This document shows, in pieces, positions 49,501 through 61,686 of a stretch of 64,000 nucleotides of DNA. The translations under genes were made by a program, and so were the position numbers. The stretch's first letter is position 1. Each line of letters begins with the position of its first letter. Origin of the DNA: Branchiostoma floridae (lineage: Eukaryota > Chordata > Leptocardii > Amphioxiformes > Branchiostomatidae). The DNA is taken from assembly GCF_000003815.2 (NCBI RefSeq), contig NC_049986.1:7227165-7291164 (forward strand), read 5' to 3'. Under the pieces are notes generated by a model, which had not been told where the DNA came from, searched no databases, and saw only the letters and a list, made by a program, of their open reading frames with translations.

Positions 49501-52500
49501 CTCCTTTTATCCTAGGAATAAGCAGCACCAAAATTTGTATTACTCAATTAGATACAATAATTGTAGCAACAAGAAAGCTGTAACAGTCAGTCCTTTGAAT
49601 GTCCAAAGTGTGTTTGATACATAAGGTTGCCAAAATTATGTCCAATATTCAATCATATTGCGACATTCTAGATACAATTCCTAGCAGCTGAAACTTGGAT
49701 TGAAATCGACTAATCAATGCAAGCATTATATTTCTTGGTCATATATTATAGTATTTTATAGTATTTATACTTCTACCATAGTATTTATACTTCTACCATA
49801 GTTAAAACAAATAATCTATAGGAGAGACACAAGGTTTATCCAACAATGCACAACAAATGTGAAGGGAGAAAACGCATATTTTGTCACTTTCCTCGTCAGT
49901 TTTGTTGGATATCTACATTTATGTTACAATATGGGAAGACATTTAGGTAACATCTTTAAGACAAGAGTAACATCTTCATTCATGGGAAGACATTTAGGTA
50001 ACATCTTTAAGACAAGAGTAACATCTTCATTCATGGGAAGACATTTAGGTAACATCTTTAAGACAAGAGTAACATCTTCATTCATGGGAAGACATTTAGG
50101 TAACATCTTTAAGACAAGAGTAACATCTTCACTTACTTTGCTTGGCTAGCCTCCTTTTCCTTTTCTTGGCCTTTCCTTTTCTTCATTTCCACTTCAATGT
50201 ACTTCATCCTGAATGAAGAAGATTTCACAAAGAATACTTCATTGCACATTTTTCTCTTTGTTGGAAATTTTCATCTCATAGGTGTATCATTAGCGTGCAA
50301 ATTCCATTACCTAACTCATTTACTCCATTTGGTATATCTATTTGCTTGTATCATATTTCTTTGGTTTGTTGTGTAATTTTTTTTATCATAGATCATGCAC
50401 TTAAGTTGATTTTAGCCTGTTTTATGTTCATGTACAGAGGGCACATTGGAAAACACACTACCAGTGACATATTCGTCCCTGGATAGATAATAATTTGAAA
50501 TTAATATCAAAACCAGAAGTTCTTCTAGACTACCATATAGAAAGCTCTTAGGGGCCAATAGTTGACCTTGTTCTTGGCCATTTTGCCAACACATACCCAC
50601 ATACCATACATGTACGTTATAACAATCCATCCTTGTGTTATGCAGTCTACAAAGATACATACAAGCAAACCCACAAATGGCATAAAAAATGTGAAAAACA
50701 TAATTTTCTTGGTGAGATTAAATGTTAAAAGAACAAGGTCCCTTGGCTTTAAGACATAGGAAGTCTTACATTTCCGCATGTTCATCTCTGGTGTTGGTCT
50801 CGGCTGAGAAGGATGTTCCCAAGTCTGACAGGTCTTTGTCATCTTCTTCTCCTGTCCTGTTGGTGTTTTACAAAGGAAATATGTATCAATACAGTAGTTA
50901 TGATATAGTTATATGGATGTTTACACGAGGGACTTGAGGACTTTTGCCCTGTTGATATTGACACAGAGCACTGGGATGACCTTGCAAATGACAGATCCAG
51001 CGGAGATGCACACTATCCAGGCAGCTGAAATCAGGAGAAACCAGACTGATGCACATGGCAGAAGACAAGTGGATCCTGCGAAAAGAACTCTGCAACAGAC
51101 CTGAGTCAGCTTACAGATGTACCCTACATGTATGTGGCAGAGACTGTCATTGTCCTATAGGACTTTTTAGCCACAGCTAACACTGTAGAGCTGATATCGG
51201 ATAGGATTTTACCATGGTCAGTATTGACTGAAGGAGGCCATATATATATATATCAAACAGACATGGTAGTAAATTTGTAGGATATATCTATCACACCAGA
51301 AACTGTCTACAATGTAGTTGTCATTCACAGTGATAATCAGTTAAGCAAAGGACATCCACCAAGTAGGAACAATTAGTCCATGGGCCAGGACCCCAAAAGT
51401 AAACATCCTTTTATTACTGAAAAGCTATTTTGGATACATTTTGGATATCATTTTACAGCGGTTTATGATTCAGTTATACCCCCTTTCCACTAGGACGGCG
51501 CTCTCGCCGCGCTCTCTCTGTGACATAGAATTTGACAGATCATTCAACGAATTGTATAGAAAAGAAACTATTTTTTTACACTTTGTGTGCTTTGCTGTCC
51601 TCTCAGTCACACTTTGATATGCTGTATGATATACCCAGTATGAAATCAAATTAAGGTTACACATATCCTATTTAGGTCGCAGTGAGAGCGCAGCGCGATC
51701 GCCGTCTAGTGGAAAGGGGGCCTTACAACAGTGAGATTTCCACAAAACGTATTCAGACTAACTTGAAAATATCTTAGTCTTATTTGATGGGAAGTAGGCC
51801 AGAATTCTATAATTGTAAACACCAAATAAGTAACTGGTTTATCGATTCATAAACCCACAGATGTGGAGAAACAGATTATCATACAACAATGAAAAATAAA
51901 TCATATATATGTTGGATGATAACATTTGCTTTTGAGTTTGCTTTACAAGCAATATGTAATCATCACTGGTAGCCTGCCGCCGATAGAACACCAAACTTGC
52001 AGGCATTCGGACCCATAAGCCTTGTTTTTCCTCCCTGTTTAGAAGTATTATATAGACTTAGACATTAATAGTTTGGCAAGCCATCCACCGACAGTCAAAA
52101 CACTCCGCGTCACAAAAAATGTATGTAATAACAAACATTTTCATTTGTGACATTTGAAAATTGTTGAAGAAACCTATAAACATACATCAATACAGATACT
52201 TGGTGCAAAACACATAATTAATCGAGTCAAATCTGGTCTAAGGTTTGTGTCCGTTCATTTGGGTCACTTCTTCTACTGTAACTGTAAAAGTCTTTCAAGG
52301 TTATTATATAACATATGTAACATATCAAAAGAAAATTATTTTATTATAAATCTCATTTCGAGGCATCTTCATCATTTTACAGTGAATTTTCATAAAATGA
52401 CATCGCTGCGATTTCCGATAACAAGTTCCTTTAGTCTAGAAACGCAACAGTGACGCAAGTAAGTGGGATTGCAACAGAAAATCGGCGAAAAGAACAACAG

Positions 52501-55500
52501 TTAATCTCGAACCAGATCCACGGTGCGTAATGTATAGTATCAAACTCCCCTCCGGTGCCCGTTTGACTCCCTTAGCCGGCTATACTCCCTGGCCAGCTTT
52601 GATACTATCTTATGGCACCGTAGGATCTGCTTGGAGATTACGCAACAGTGACACAGTGGGCGGACCCCGCAGTGACGCAAGCGTGACGCGAGTCTAGTGG
52701 GAGCGCACCTTAAAGAAGACAAGGGTCGAATATCGCGTTTATCAAGACTCTCCTAATATATATGCAAATGACGGAGCAGGGCCTGCCATGGGGTGTCGGG
52801 TTTTACTATGCGATAGCAACACATTTCCATTAGATCTCCTTCTGATTAAATTCTAACAGTTTCTTCATCATACTTGGTTACATGTATGATATTGATAATG
52901 AAGTAGCAGTTGTTTAAAAGTGTAAGATCGTCTTTATTTCTTCTAAATGAGATAGTATACAATGCGTGACACCAAAGCATGGCTTTTAGCGTCCAGATCT
53001 AACAGATATGCCTGTGCGTGACTTCTTCAACACTGATAATGATCTGATAAACAAACATTCATGCCATGAATATTTGTGCACAGGCTTTTACTGGCACGAC
53101 AATGGTCATGGTCATGGGACAAAATAGTAAACATTTGCGACCTGCATACTGCTCGGTTCTGCTTTTGTATCTTGTACAATATAATGTTTACATAAATAAG
53201 CATAGTACCGACCATGCTGGGGTGACGGTAAAGAAGGGAAGGGTCGAATTGTTTATCAAGACTCTCCTAATATATATGCAAATGGCGGAGCAGGACCTCT
53301 ATCCTGCCATGGGGTGTCGGGTTTTACTACGCGATAGCAACACATTTCGATTAGATCTACTTCTCATTCAATTCTAACAGTTTCTTCATCATTCTTGGTT
53401 ACATTTATGATACTGATAATGAATAAGAAGCTATCTTAAGGGGTAATATCGTCTTTATTTGTTATAAATGAGATACTATGCGTAGCACTGAATGAACTTG
53501 CATGACAATTGGCTCCTTGCCTTGTTTTGAATGTCAAGCTCCAACAGATATGCCTGTAGGTGACTTCTCCTGCACTGATAATGATCTCTGAAACAATCGG
53601 CCGTGCCATGAATATGAGTGCATCGGCCGTAACTGCCACTGGATCATAGCATGTATAAATTGCCGTGCAGCTCACTTGTCATCTGTACACAAAGTAAAGT
53701 ACAGAATACTTCTTGTGCTGTAGTTCTGTACAGCGTAATTCTGTTCAAGCATCTTATGTTCGTATCTTCAGCAGATCTATGAGGGTAGCCATCGCAATTT
53801 CAGTAATTTTCGGCCATAACTTGATTTTAATTTCGAGGGCCTCTTAGGGCGGCCCCAAACCTCAATAACGAAGAAAACTCAAGGGTTTTAATCATATGGC
53901 TGTTCATAGTTCCAAATGCATAATCACACATACAAAGAATGACCCAATTTGGCCTACCCCAACCTTCCGACTTCAGCATAGTTTGCCTGGTTTTCTCGTG
54001 CAATATTTTTTGAAGATTACACTCATCTGTACGAACTGATGAGCGTAATCTTCAAAGACTGTCACATTTTTATCAAGATGGCAGGAGCAAAATTACGTGT
54101 CAGAGAACTTGGTCAAGAAAATTACAATGTACTTGTATTCATACCAGAGTAGCCTTGTAGCTTTGTTATGGTCTTGTTTCTAGATAAATTTTCAATATGC
54201 ATGACGTAGTACTGCATCAAAGTGTCCTTTGTACTAAATGGTGTCACATGGGTGGAGTCCTGGTAAGCCACATAAGGAACCTTTTTCATTGTTTACGATA
54301 TAATAGACATACGCAGTGATTTAGTTAGGTATGCTTTTATAATAGACATACGCAGTGATTTAGTTAGGTATCTATTAAAAGACGTTAAAGAGCAAAAATA
54401 AAATGTGTAAAATCAAGGTAATTCATTTTCAGGTATCCTCATATCCCCCATGTAGAGCCCAAATTAACAATTCCAATCAATTATGATATTTTTTACAGTT
54501 ATTAGTGTGATTTACAAGATGACAGGAGCAAAATCACGTGTCAGAAAACTAAACTCCCTGCTTTTCTTTGCTTGAAACAGAACTGAGTACATCCTTAGCA
54601 ACGGCCTCATCAACAGTTTTGCTAATGATTCTGAAAGATAATAACGTACAACATATTTCTGCATCTGTTAAACGTTGAACATTACAACACTATTCCTCAT
54701 ATTTCTACTGAGGTAATCAGAGAAAATACTACAGAAAAGTTAGTTCTTTGTATCAGTTTTGTTGTGGAGTACGATCTAAAACCTCCTTAACAACAGCCTT
54801 AGCAACGGCCTTAGCAACGATATTGTCACTACAAGCTGGCAGGTGTGTCATTGTTCACACATTCATATCTCCGTATTTTGTTGACGGATTTTGATCATTT
54901 AAAGTTTGATATGCAGTGTATGATACGGACGGTAAGTCTAACTCATCAGGCAAGGCCCCATATGTAATGTGAATTAATGCACGATATTGGAAAGTAAAGT
55001 ATATATTTTTGACGAGAAAATTACTAAAAAATCCGATTTTAGGTGGTCATAATTTTGTGTTGAATCATGATATCGAAAATCAATTGATATTTTTATGATC
55101 CTCTTAGCGGGTTAGTAGCCTGTGAATTTTCATGGAAAAATATTGATGTTTAATTTTTTGCCCCTCCCCACTGTTTAAGCCATGAAATTTCCGAATCATT
55201 TAGGTGGTGATAGGTTTGAAGGCTGATAGCCGGTAGAAAGCTACCATACCAGAATGGCTATCACATCAGAATATATGCCACAGGCCTTCTGCTATTAAAA
55301 AATAACAATGAGAATTTGCCACCCCGGAGGTACCGATTTTTCCTCTGGCCCATGGACTAAATGTACATTGTAGTATATGTCTAAGTCATATATGTACAGT
55401 TCCAATTTTGCCTGACAATGTACATTTGTGCAGATTTGGATGTTTAAAATATGTAGTAAAATCGGTCCTTCCTGCTATATATAAACATTGTAGTACTTTG

Positions 55501-57158
55501 AGACTCGTGAATCGTCGATTCAGTCAGATTGCAATCTCTACATTTAACGTTACACATACATGTATTGTATACCAAAGAGAAGAAAAAAACATTGATACCT
55601 GTCTCTGTTTCTGTCTTTGATGGCTTTCATGTCCACCATTCCTCCAGTCCTTAACTTGAAGGGGTCATTCTAAAGGGTGGAAGAGGGACGTTATTATAAC
55701 AAAAAATACTTTCCTTCAAATATTGAGTGTCGATCATCACGTATTTCACTTCATCGAACCCGACTGCCATGTTTCTTCACCGGGTCATATACTATAGACC
55801 TGTGGGTCTTGTTCACATATAGTAACTCTTACCATAAGTGAGTGGGGACTTTTTATATCATAGCTCTGGGTATGAGAGGAGTTAAACAAACAGTATATAT
55901 ACCAATATAAAAATGTACGTATATAAAAAAAGTTAACGTCCTTGGTTTGATGAGGTGAAATGGTCCAGGTGAAATATATGGGGATTGAACAGTGGTGGTG
56001 CAGCTAGTGCAGGGGGCTGTGGACCCCGAAAATGCCTGGGCCACTAGATACAGCTGTTGGACAGCGAGGGACACAGAGTTTGGCAATCAATGAGTGTAGT
56101 GACACGTTTACCAGTCTAGTAGAACATTTTTCTATTTGCCATAATGCAGACACCATGGCTGTTGATAGGACTAATGTATGCAAAAGCCCTCCAATGCGGC
56201 TAAATAAGTAATTGTAACATACACAAAAAAATCTATTTAACGTTTCTTGATCTTTTGTACAATAGAATCACTTAATTTGTGATAAAGGAATCTGAAAGTT
56301 GTACATGACAATCAACATTACAAGGATAATTTGCTTATCCACAAATGAATCTTATACAATTTCTGAACATAACTTACAACGAGAGCAGCATTTCCTGAAA
56401 GCTTCTTTCCCAGAGCCAAGGCTGTCGCACTGTGTTGAAAAATGATAATGGCAAAAATATGGGTCATGTGCAATACAGAAAATTATCTTCCTTTCTTTCA
56501 AAATTTCCATGATCTGAATTAGAAATTCCATACAGATCAGAACACATGTGTGGCAACAGGAATTCTAGGTAATGCCAAAGGTATTAAGGCCTCGAAAAAG
56601 AAAGCAGTCTTTGCCTCGGCCATTGTTGCATTTGCATATCAACGTTCCGGCGGGTTTTGTTTACTGTTTGTGGGCCTTTACCTTTGATATATTTCCTAGA
56701 ATTCCTGTCGCCGCACATGCAATTCTGACCTCTGTGACAAGGCTTATAACGTATACAAATACAGCCATCTTTACAAAGAGCTTGTACCTGACTCCTTTAG
56801 GTCGCTGTCGAAATTTCTGAGCTTCCTTCGCCTCCTCCAGAATCGAACTGTAATTTAAAATGCATCATATTTACCAGTATTTACTTGGTACTGCGTAACA
56901 GACTGGTAGAAAAAGGAAGAGACCTACTAGTACCATAATGTAGTGGGGAGGGGGGCATCTAAAGTATGTACAGTACTAGTTTTCACAACGTTTACAAGCG
57001 TTTCAAACGACATTTGCAGATGTAAATCATTCTTTCTAAGGCGGAACACGATAGAAACGGTGGCGACCATGTACAGACCTCACTTCCTGCACAGATTCGT
57101 CTTCTTCGTCACTGGAATCGCGGCGACGACGGAAATTTTTACGCTTTTGCGACGCCAT
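43555..57158 (-). CDS. C9orf78: C9orf78/TLS1-family spliceosome-associated protein, 11 exons, complete
   Basis: Exons: 57079-57158, 56788-56847, 56378-56429, 55599-55669, 50770-50856, 50137-50208, 49463-49511, 48164-48243, 47282-47415, 45476-45574, 43555-43646. All junctions are GT/AG and lengths sum to 876 nt, giving 291 residues; the human protein is of almost the same length. Conserved blocks: MASQKRKNFRRRRDSSDEED, NDPFKLRTGGMVDMKAIKD, LGTSFSAETNTRDE, MKYIEVEMKKRKG, AEDLLYELPDRLK, EEMLSNQMLSGIPEVDLGIQ, TSFVPVNMAVNYVQHNRFY, KPRPLKVGDTE, and the C-terminal ERATDDFHFEKFKKQMTRRF. The human protein is a nuclear spliceosome factor reported to bind the BRR2 helicase region and influence splice-site choice; fission yeast Tls1 is the relative. 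Largely charged and disordered. Odd: minisatellites abut the donors of exons 6 and 9. Confidence 0.96.
43725..44350. repeat. Dispersed repeat, copy 2
   Basis: Same blocks and order as 20100-20960 (GCTGGATGGATTGGTTTTAT, GATGAAAGCTGGAAGTGATT, GATATATTGGAACAGGCA). Lies in intron 10 of C9orf78. Confidence 0.65.
45672..47282. repeat. Minisatellite built from the exon 9 / intron 9 junction of C9orf78, split by a transposon
   Basis: The unit of about 41 bp reads on the minus strand TGTACAGCACAACAGAT followed by GTGAGTAGGACTGTCATATG. The first part is the end of exon 9 (codons for VQHNR plus T) and the second its 5' splice site. I count about 8 units at 45672-45999 and about 9, including the authentic one, at 46934-47312. 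Only the first unit keeps the true exon upstream. The true donor is at 47282/47281. Confidence 0.85.
46000..46931. mobile_element. Mariner-like non-autonomous DNA transposon
   Basis: Terminal inverted repeats begin CGAGGGTGAGTCAGAAAGTA and extend about 90 bp with few mismatches. TA duplications flank the element (45998-45999 and 46932-46933). It is 932 bp with no transposase. It inserted within the splice-junction minisatellite in intron 9 of C9orf78. Confidence 0.8.
47635..48055. mobile_element. Dispersed MITE-like repeat, copy 3, complete
   Basis: Ends are GGGGTGGGTACCGGTACA and its complement (TGGTACCCC...), with TA at both flanks. Internal blocks match 23765-24155. Located in intron 8 of C9orf78. 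Confidence 0.65.
48543..49221. mobile_element. PIF/Harbinger-like MITE with long terminal inverted repeats
   Basis: Ends GACCCCGTTCACACTCAAAA and complement, extending about 55 bp with internal palindromic GAAGCGGCTTC units. TAA duplications at 48540-48542 and 49222-49224. 679 bp, no transposase. Lies in intron 7 of C9orf78. Confidence 0.75.
49225..49430. repeat. (GAGT)n microsatellite
   Basis: GAGTGAGT tetranucleotides with a few GGGT and GCGA variants, starting at the right edge of the transposon at 49221 and ending about 30 nt before exon 7 of C9orf78. Confidence 0.9.
49931..50136. repeat. 51-bp minisatellite directly at the exon 6 donor of C9orf78
   Basis: Four almost perfect units start ATGGGAAGACATTTAGGTAA at 49931, 49982, 50033 and 50084. 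The array ends at the exon 6 5' splice site: exon 6 stops at 50137 and GTAAGT occupies 50136-50131. The 51-bp period keeps frames open on both strands, giving false repeat proteins. Confidence 0.85.
51479..51721. mobile_element. Small inverted-repeat element (MITE)
   Basis: Left end CCCCCTTTCCACTAGGACGG and following CGCTCTCGCCGCGCTCTC; right end GAGAGCGCAGCGCGATCGCC and GTCTAGTGGAAAGGGGG. Arms about 38 bp, few mismatches. Target duplication not clear. Confidence 0.65.
52715..53700. repeat. Tandem duplication of about 500 bp
   Basis: Copies at about 52715-53215 and 53216-53700 share TATCAAGACTCTCCTAATAT, GGGGTGTCGGGTTTTACTA, TTCTAACAGTTTCTTCATCA and CAACAGATATGCCTGT-like blocks in order. They are diverged by substitutions and small indels. 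Confidence 0.75.
54009..54056. repeat. Inverted repeat with 19-bp arms
   Basis: TTTGAAGATTACACTCATC at 54009-54027 and its complement with one mismatch at 54038-54056, with a 10-nt loop. Lies in an intron. Confidence 0.6.
54301..54372. repeat. Short tandem duplication
   Basis: AATAGACATACGCAGTGATT plus TAGTTAGGTAT occurs twice with about 40-bp spacing. Confidence 0.8.
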
Positions 57159-57439
57159 CTTGGGGTTATTTGAGGTCACGGACCATGATCCTCCAATTCC
57201 TCCAAGCAGATGTAAGGGTTGGGCTCTGTCTCATATAGCCGATCGGCCCAGGAGTCTGCAAGATCTAAAGTACAAATTTTGACAGTACTATACGCCGATA
57301 CGCCTGATGTTATGTCGGACATCGAGCGATATGATAAGCGATATAATAAGCTCCCGATCCAGAGCCACGTAACGTTTATTACGTCACAATATTTTCCGGG
57401 GAGAAATAATTACTCCGGCTACTCTCCAAGCAGAGGTTA

Positions 57440-57569
57440 GGCTCCGATTTTTTTTTTTGACGTTTTATTAGTCTTTTTTTCGGGTTTTCTATGCGTGACA
57501 TCAAGTAAGAGTACAAAATAGAAAGCCCGATAAAATCGACTAAAAAACGTCAAAAAAACACCCTGAGCC
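57440..57569. mobile_element. Small MITE with TA target duplication
   Basis: Ends GGCTCCGATTTTTTTTTTT(T)GACG... and ...CGTCAAAAAAACACCCTGAGCC are inverted, with TA on each side (57438-57439 and 57570-57571). 130 bp, noncoding. Confidence 0.65.
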
Positions 57570-57975
57570 TATCTTTTGCTTAGAAAGTAACTCAGGCGAC
57601 CCTCTGATGATCAATTAGCAACGCGAATACAGCCGAAGATCCCTGACGGTATGACATAGACGATCATAGACATGGACATGGGATTTACATTTTGCAACGT
57701 AAGTATGTGCATTATGTATTTTACATATTAGGCCATGTTGATTTGATTATATGGATGACATCCTCTGGGAATCCCAAAAATGACACGAGCGTGCGAATTA
57801 AAAAGTTGCCTTCATTATGAAATCTTAGGGTTCAGGAAGCTTGAACCAAGCAGAGAATACCGAACAATAAATTCGTCATCTTTGTTGTCATATCTTCTTC
57901 TTTGACCTTGAAATTGACGCTGATATAACAATATGTTTTCATATATGTATTTCCTTTATCAACAGCATGTATTTG

Positions 57976-58012
57976 CAAGGAGGTTGAAAGAGGCCCTCTT
58001 TCAACCTCCTTG
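57976..58012. repeat. Perfect 18-bp-arm hairpin
   Basis: CAAGGAGGTTGAAAGAGG, one C, then the exact complement. The one-base loop makes it a near-perfect 37-nt palindrome. No adjacent gene end, so a terminator is not implied. Confidence 0.8.
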
Positions 58013-58261
58013 GTTTTTGCTCCTTTTCCTGCTGCTTTGTACGATGTAAAGCATGCATGGCTAAAAACTTTTTAATCTATTTTTGGAAACGGCCTAAAAT
58101 TGATGCGCGCGCGGATGCCATCCATATAATCAAATCAATTGGGGATTTTAAATCTTGGTAAATAATCTTAATTTCAAGCGTGTGACAAACACCATATACT
58201 TTTAACTTGGCTAGGGGCAGACATTTTCTTTGAAAAATTATATAAGATTTTATATGACGTA

Positions 58262-58451
58262 AGTTCACCTTTATCCGCGGGGTAACCAATACTCTGTTTA
58301 AAAAAAACAGTGTATTCAGGGATATCAAGTCGATGTACGTTGGTTTCAAATTAGAAAAATGTCGCAGTTTGAAACCACCGCTCACCGAATCGATATCCCC
58401 AAATAATGTTTTTGAAAACAACGAAGGTCAAACCGCGGATAAAGGTGAACT
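58262..58451. mobile_element. MITE with 19-bp perfect terminal inverted repeats
   Basis: AGTTCACCTTTATCCGCGG at 58262-58280 and its exact complement at 58433-58451. 190 bp, noncoding. Confidence 0.75.
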
Positions 58452-61400
58452 AGTGTTAGATATAATTTTTTTTTCTACTGTAAAGTCTATATGATATAGT
58501 CATCGTCAAACGTCAAACATTACCTATTGTACTGCCCTACCTATACTTACCAGCACTCAGTCCTCTTCAGCAAGCTTTCTGGGATACTTGAACACTTAGT
58601 TGATTTTGATATCCTTGCAAAGAATGCCAAACAAATGTACTGATTTTATGTGGAAGTCCTCTTTGTTCTTTTAAAGTTAATTGTAAAATTATATCGGACA
58701 CACATGTTTACATTATATCTTCAAATCGTTTTTAAGTTTTAATTATCATCTTCCGTTCTATTTTTCTACCGGTAGGGGGACTCATGCTCAGTGTTGTATT
58801 TTCATGTTTGTATATTCTTATCTTATTATTTACTGATTATAGTCCTGTGTCGACGGTCAAATTTGGACCAAAAGTTTCCATTCGAACCCAGAGTATCGGG
58901 TTACCGGGACTCCCGCGCGGTTCCCGCGGAGGGCTGACGGTGACTGAAACATCTTCTACAAGATCGTGATAGTTTGAAAAACAACCTCTCGCACGTTCCT
59001 CGTCGATATTAAATGAAAACTGGCAGTGTGTACACGTCAAAACTTACCCTGTACGTGTGCTGCACTGTTTTGTCTCAATGTTTTCTGAAATGTGCATAGT
59101 TGGTTGATTTAGAAAGGGTGTTCGGTTGACCAAAAAAACAAATACCATATTTAGATTGGTCCTAAATTTGACTGAAAATCCAAATCTTTCATATCATATA
59201 GGTAATGATATCAATATCAAACTTTCTGTCTTAGGGATTTTTCAACTTCTACTTAAAACTATTTTTACAGCCAAGATAAGGTCGAAAAATCGTCATTTTT
59301 TCAAATTTTCACACTCAAACACTAGTAATTTAAAATTGCCTCCATGTTCCAAAAATCCCTAAGACACAAAGCTGGAGATATTAGTTGCCGACAATATTAG
59401 TCCTGAAAGAGTTGATTTGCACGCGTTTTGCAAGCGATTTAAATACCATGTTTGGTCCTATGTCGAGTCGCACTGATAGTAACATAGAGTAATTGATACC
59501 GCCGTAAACAAGTGTTGTAACATTCAAGGTCACCAATAATGACACCAGCAGCTTTGTTACATGTCACATGTTCCAAACTAAGCGGCAGCAAAACTAAGCT
59601 TGCCAAATAACGGTTTATATTTGTGAAAATGTTTGTTTTCTTCTGACGCACGGCACCCGGGGAAATGAGGCTGTTTTCTGCGTGTTTACTGTAACAACCT
59701 GCGGGTGACGGCGGATGACCCCAAATAGAACGCCCGTTCTGTTCGATCACGCCAGCGTTCTGTTCGATGGAAGATGATTCGTGTTCTAAATCCCCACAAA
59801 GAAGTCTGGAAATTTTGGGGCCAAATTTTACCATCGTGGTCATATATTATTTTCAATTTATGTACAAGTGGCGGCACTACAATAAGTTGATTTACAACTT
59901 GAGTCCGCCGCCACTTCGTCCTCGTACTTTTATTTGCATAACGTTATTTGTACTTTTCAATTAAAAAAACAACGCGTTTGAATGGTAACGGCGCCCATAC
60001 ATGTTGGCCGGGTAGCGACCTTCCAAGTGGGCTAAAGCGAGCAGAGTCCATGGCTCCAGGCTATAGGCCGAGAACCGGTTGTTTCACCATGCACATACGG
60101 AGCGGCACAATTTTACACCTTAGTCAAAATATTTCAGTAGTACATGTAAGTCTTAGCCCCTGTAACTAACTGTTCATCCCAAGCGACTGAATATCGGTAA
60201 GAATTGCGAAATTGTACATGTCTTGTAGTTGAACCTGGCAAAACTGTGCGTGTGCTAATGTCTCGATGCAAGTTGTAGTTTTGGGTGACTCAACTGGCGG
60301 TCGATAGTTAAATAGTCAATGTAAGCCATTCTTACTTTCACCGTGCTCGTGTTGATTGATGTTTATTAGGTTACGTTCTTCGTGTATACTAGTGTTGAAT
60401 CTGGAACCTGTTGGCTCCTGACCTCCGTTGTATTGGACAGCTAGCAGCCAATCGGTCTGATGCGTTAGCATTTAAGCACAAGTTGGTAAAGTCTGCCTAT
60501 AACAGACTCAGTTTACACTACAGTCTTAACCAACCTTACACTTGGTTCACTTCTTGTGGATGTGGCTCCTGTGTGGCTTTGATGCCATGCTAGGCAATAG
60601 TTTATCATGCGTAGTGCTACTCAGATTTTGCCTTCTATATATATATGACCTGTATGATTATTTTTTATCTGACCTGTTTTTTATGCATTGACGTTGTTGC
60701 TTGTATGTTATTGCTTTGTATGTGTTGGTGTTATTTCTATGTGAGGGAGGGCAACTTGTAAAGGTTGTTCCTACCTGTTTTGCCCTCCGAGCAATCGCTA
60801 TTTGTTGAATACAAATAAACGAATGATGCCTCAAATTGTTGTGAAGTACAACTCAAGGGAATAAACTGAGATCCCACTGTCTTTTGTACTTCGTGACTAC
60901 ATGGCTGCTTAAACCAGTTCTAACCAGTTCTTGCTTTGTGTACAACACCTTGTCCCACTTTTGACCTTGTTCTGAGCAAAACGTTGAGCAGTTTGAAATG
61001 AAGGGTCAGGGCCATGCGACATCTAGCGGGAGGAGGAGGTTGGTGCATAGAAAGTAGGATTCAAAATGTTTCCAACCCATGGTTCTCACTATTTTCGTAA
61101 CATACTTCCCTGCTGAATGCAGAAATCTGTTTATTGCATATACTCGTATTCAAATCAAGGACAAAAGCAAAATGTATTGATATATAGCTTTATTATGAAT
61201 AATGCCTGAGAAGAAAAAGAACACTACCATGTTGCCGTAGTATCGCTATCTTCGATTCGATAGTTCGAAACAAAACCAGAAGCTGAAATTCAGCAAACCA
61301 AACGAAGAAAACACACCCTGCACAGGAGAAGACAGATGTCGGCCTCCTTCGACAGGAGTGCATTCAGAAACTGCGTAAATTTGCTTACGAGGACATGTAA

Positions 61401-61686
61401 TGATTTGTGCAATGTTGTCAATGTCATTACTTTGTTATTAGTCACTAGAAAGCTTTTAATGATGTCAAGCTGTAAAAAGGGTTGAACGAAATATGGGAAC
61501 CAGTGGGCGTAAACAATCATCGCTTGCGGTCCTGTCAATCACCATGACTGACGGCGACAAAGGAGGGCGTCCGGGATAGCCAGGATGCGCTGTGGCTTAG
61601 AGCGGTCGGCATTGAAGCACATTTTGGATAGATCACCGACATATTGGCGCCACTTGCTGTGGTAACTCGTTCCCATGGCAGGCTGC

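Larger units (their letters stand above)
50857..55598. other. Intron 4 of C9orf78
   Basis: No additional coding exon recognised. Contains a MITE (51479-51721), a duplicated segment (52715-53700), short tandem duplications and an inverted repeat near 54009-54056, all listed separately. Confidence 0.55.
57159..61686. other. Intergenic region between C9orf78 and the ectoine-synthase-like gene
   Basis: Upstream of the C9orf78 start and downstream of the ectoine-synthase-like stop. It holds two MITEs, one perfect 37-nt hairpin and, at about 60370-60830, a repeat-like block ending ATACAAATAAACGAATG. A minus-strand AATAAA at 61194-61189 is a plausible poly(A) signal of the ectoine-synthase-like gene. 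No other gene was recognised. Confidence 0.5.

Noticed and set aside
49859-50149. A 17-residue repeat protein (MGRHLGNIFKTRVTSSF units)
   Set aside because: The 51-bp minisatellite period is a multiple of three, which keeps frames open. It lies in an intron of C9orf78, antisense to the gene.
54036-54056. CTGATGAG at 54 kb as a hammerhead core
   Set aside because: No GAAA box follows at the required place; it is explained by the simple inverted repeat.
57976-58012. Rho-independent-type terminator
   Set aside because: Eukaryotic context and no adjacent gene end; the hairpin is reported only as a structure.
60411-60593. Short open frame LAANRSDALAFKHKLVKSAY as a gene
   Set aside because: It lies in a repeat-like block ending in an AATAAA-like tail; too short and without a recognised domain. 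Possibly a retroelement 3' end, not provable here.
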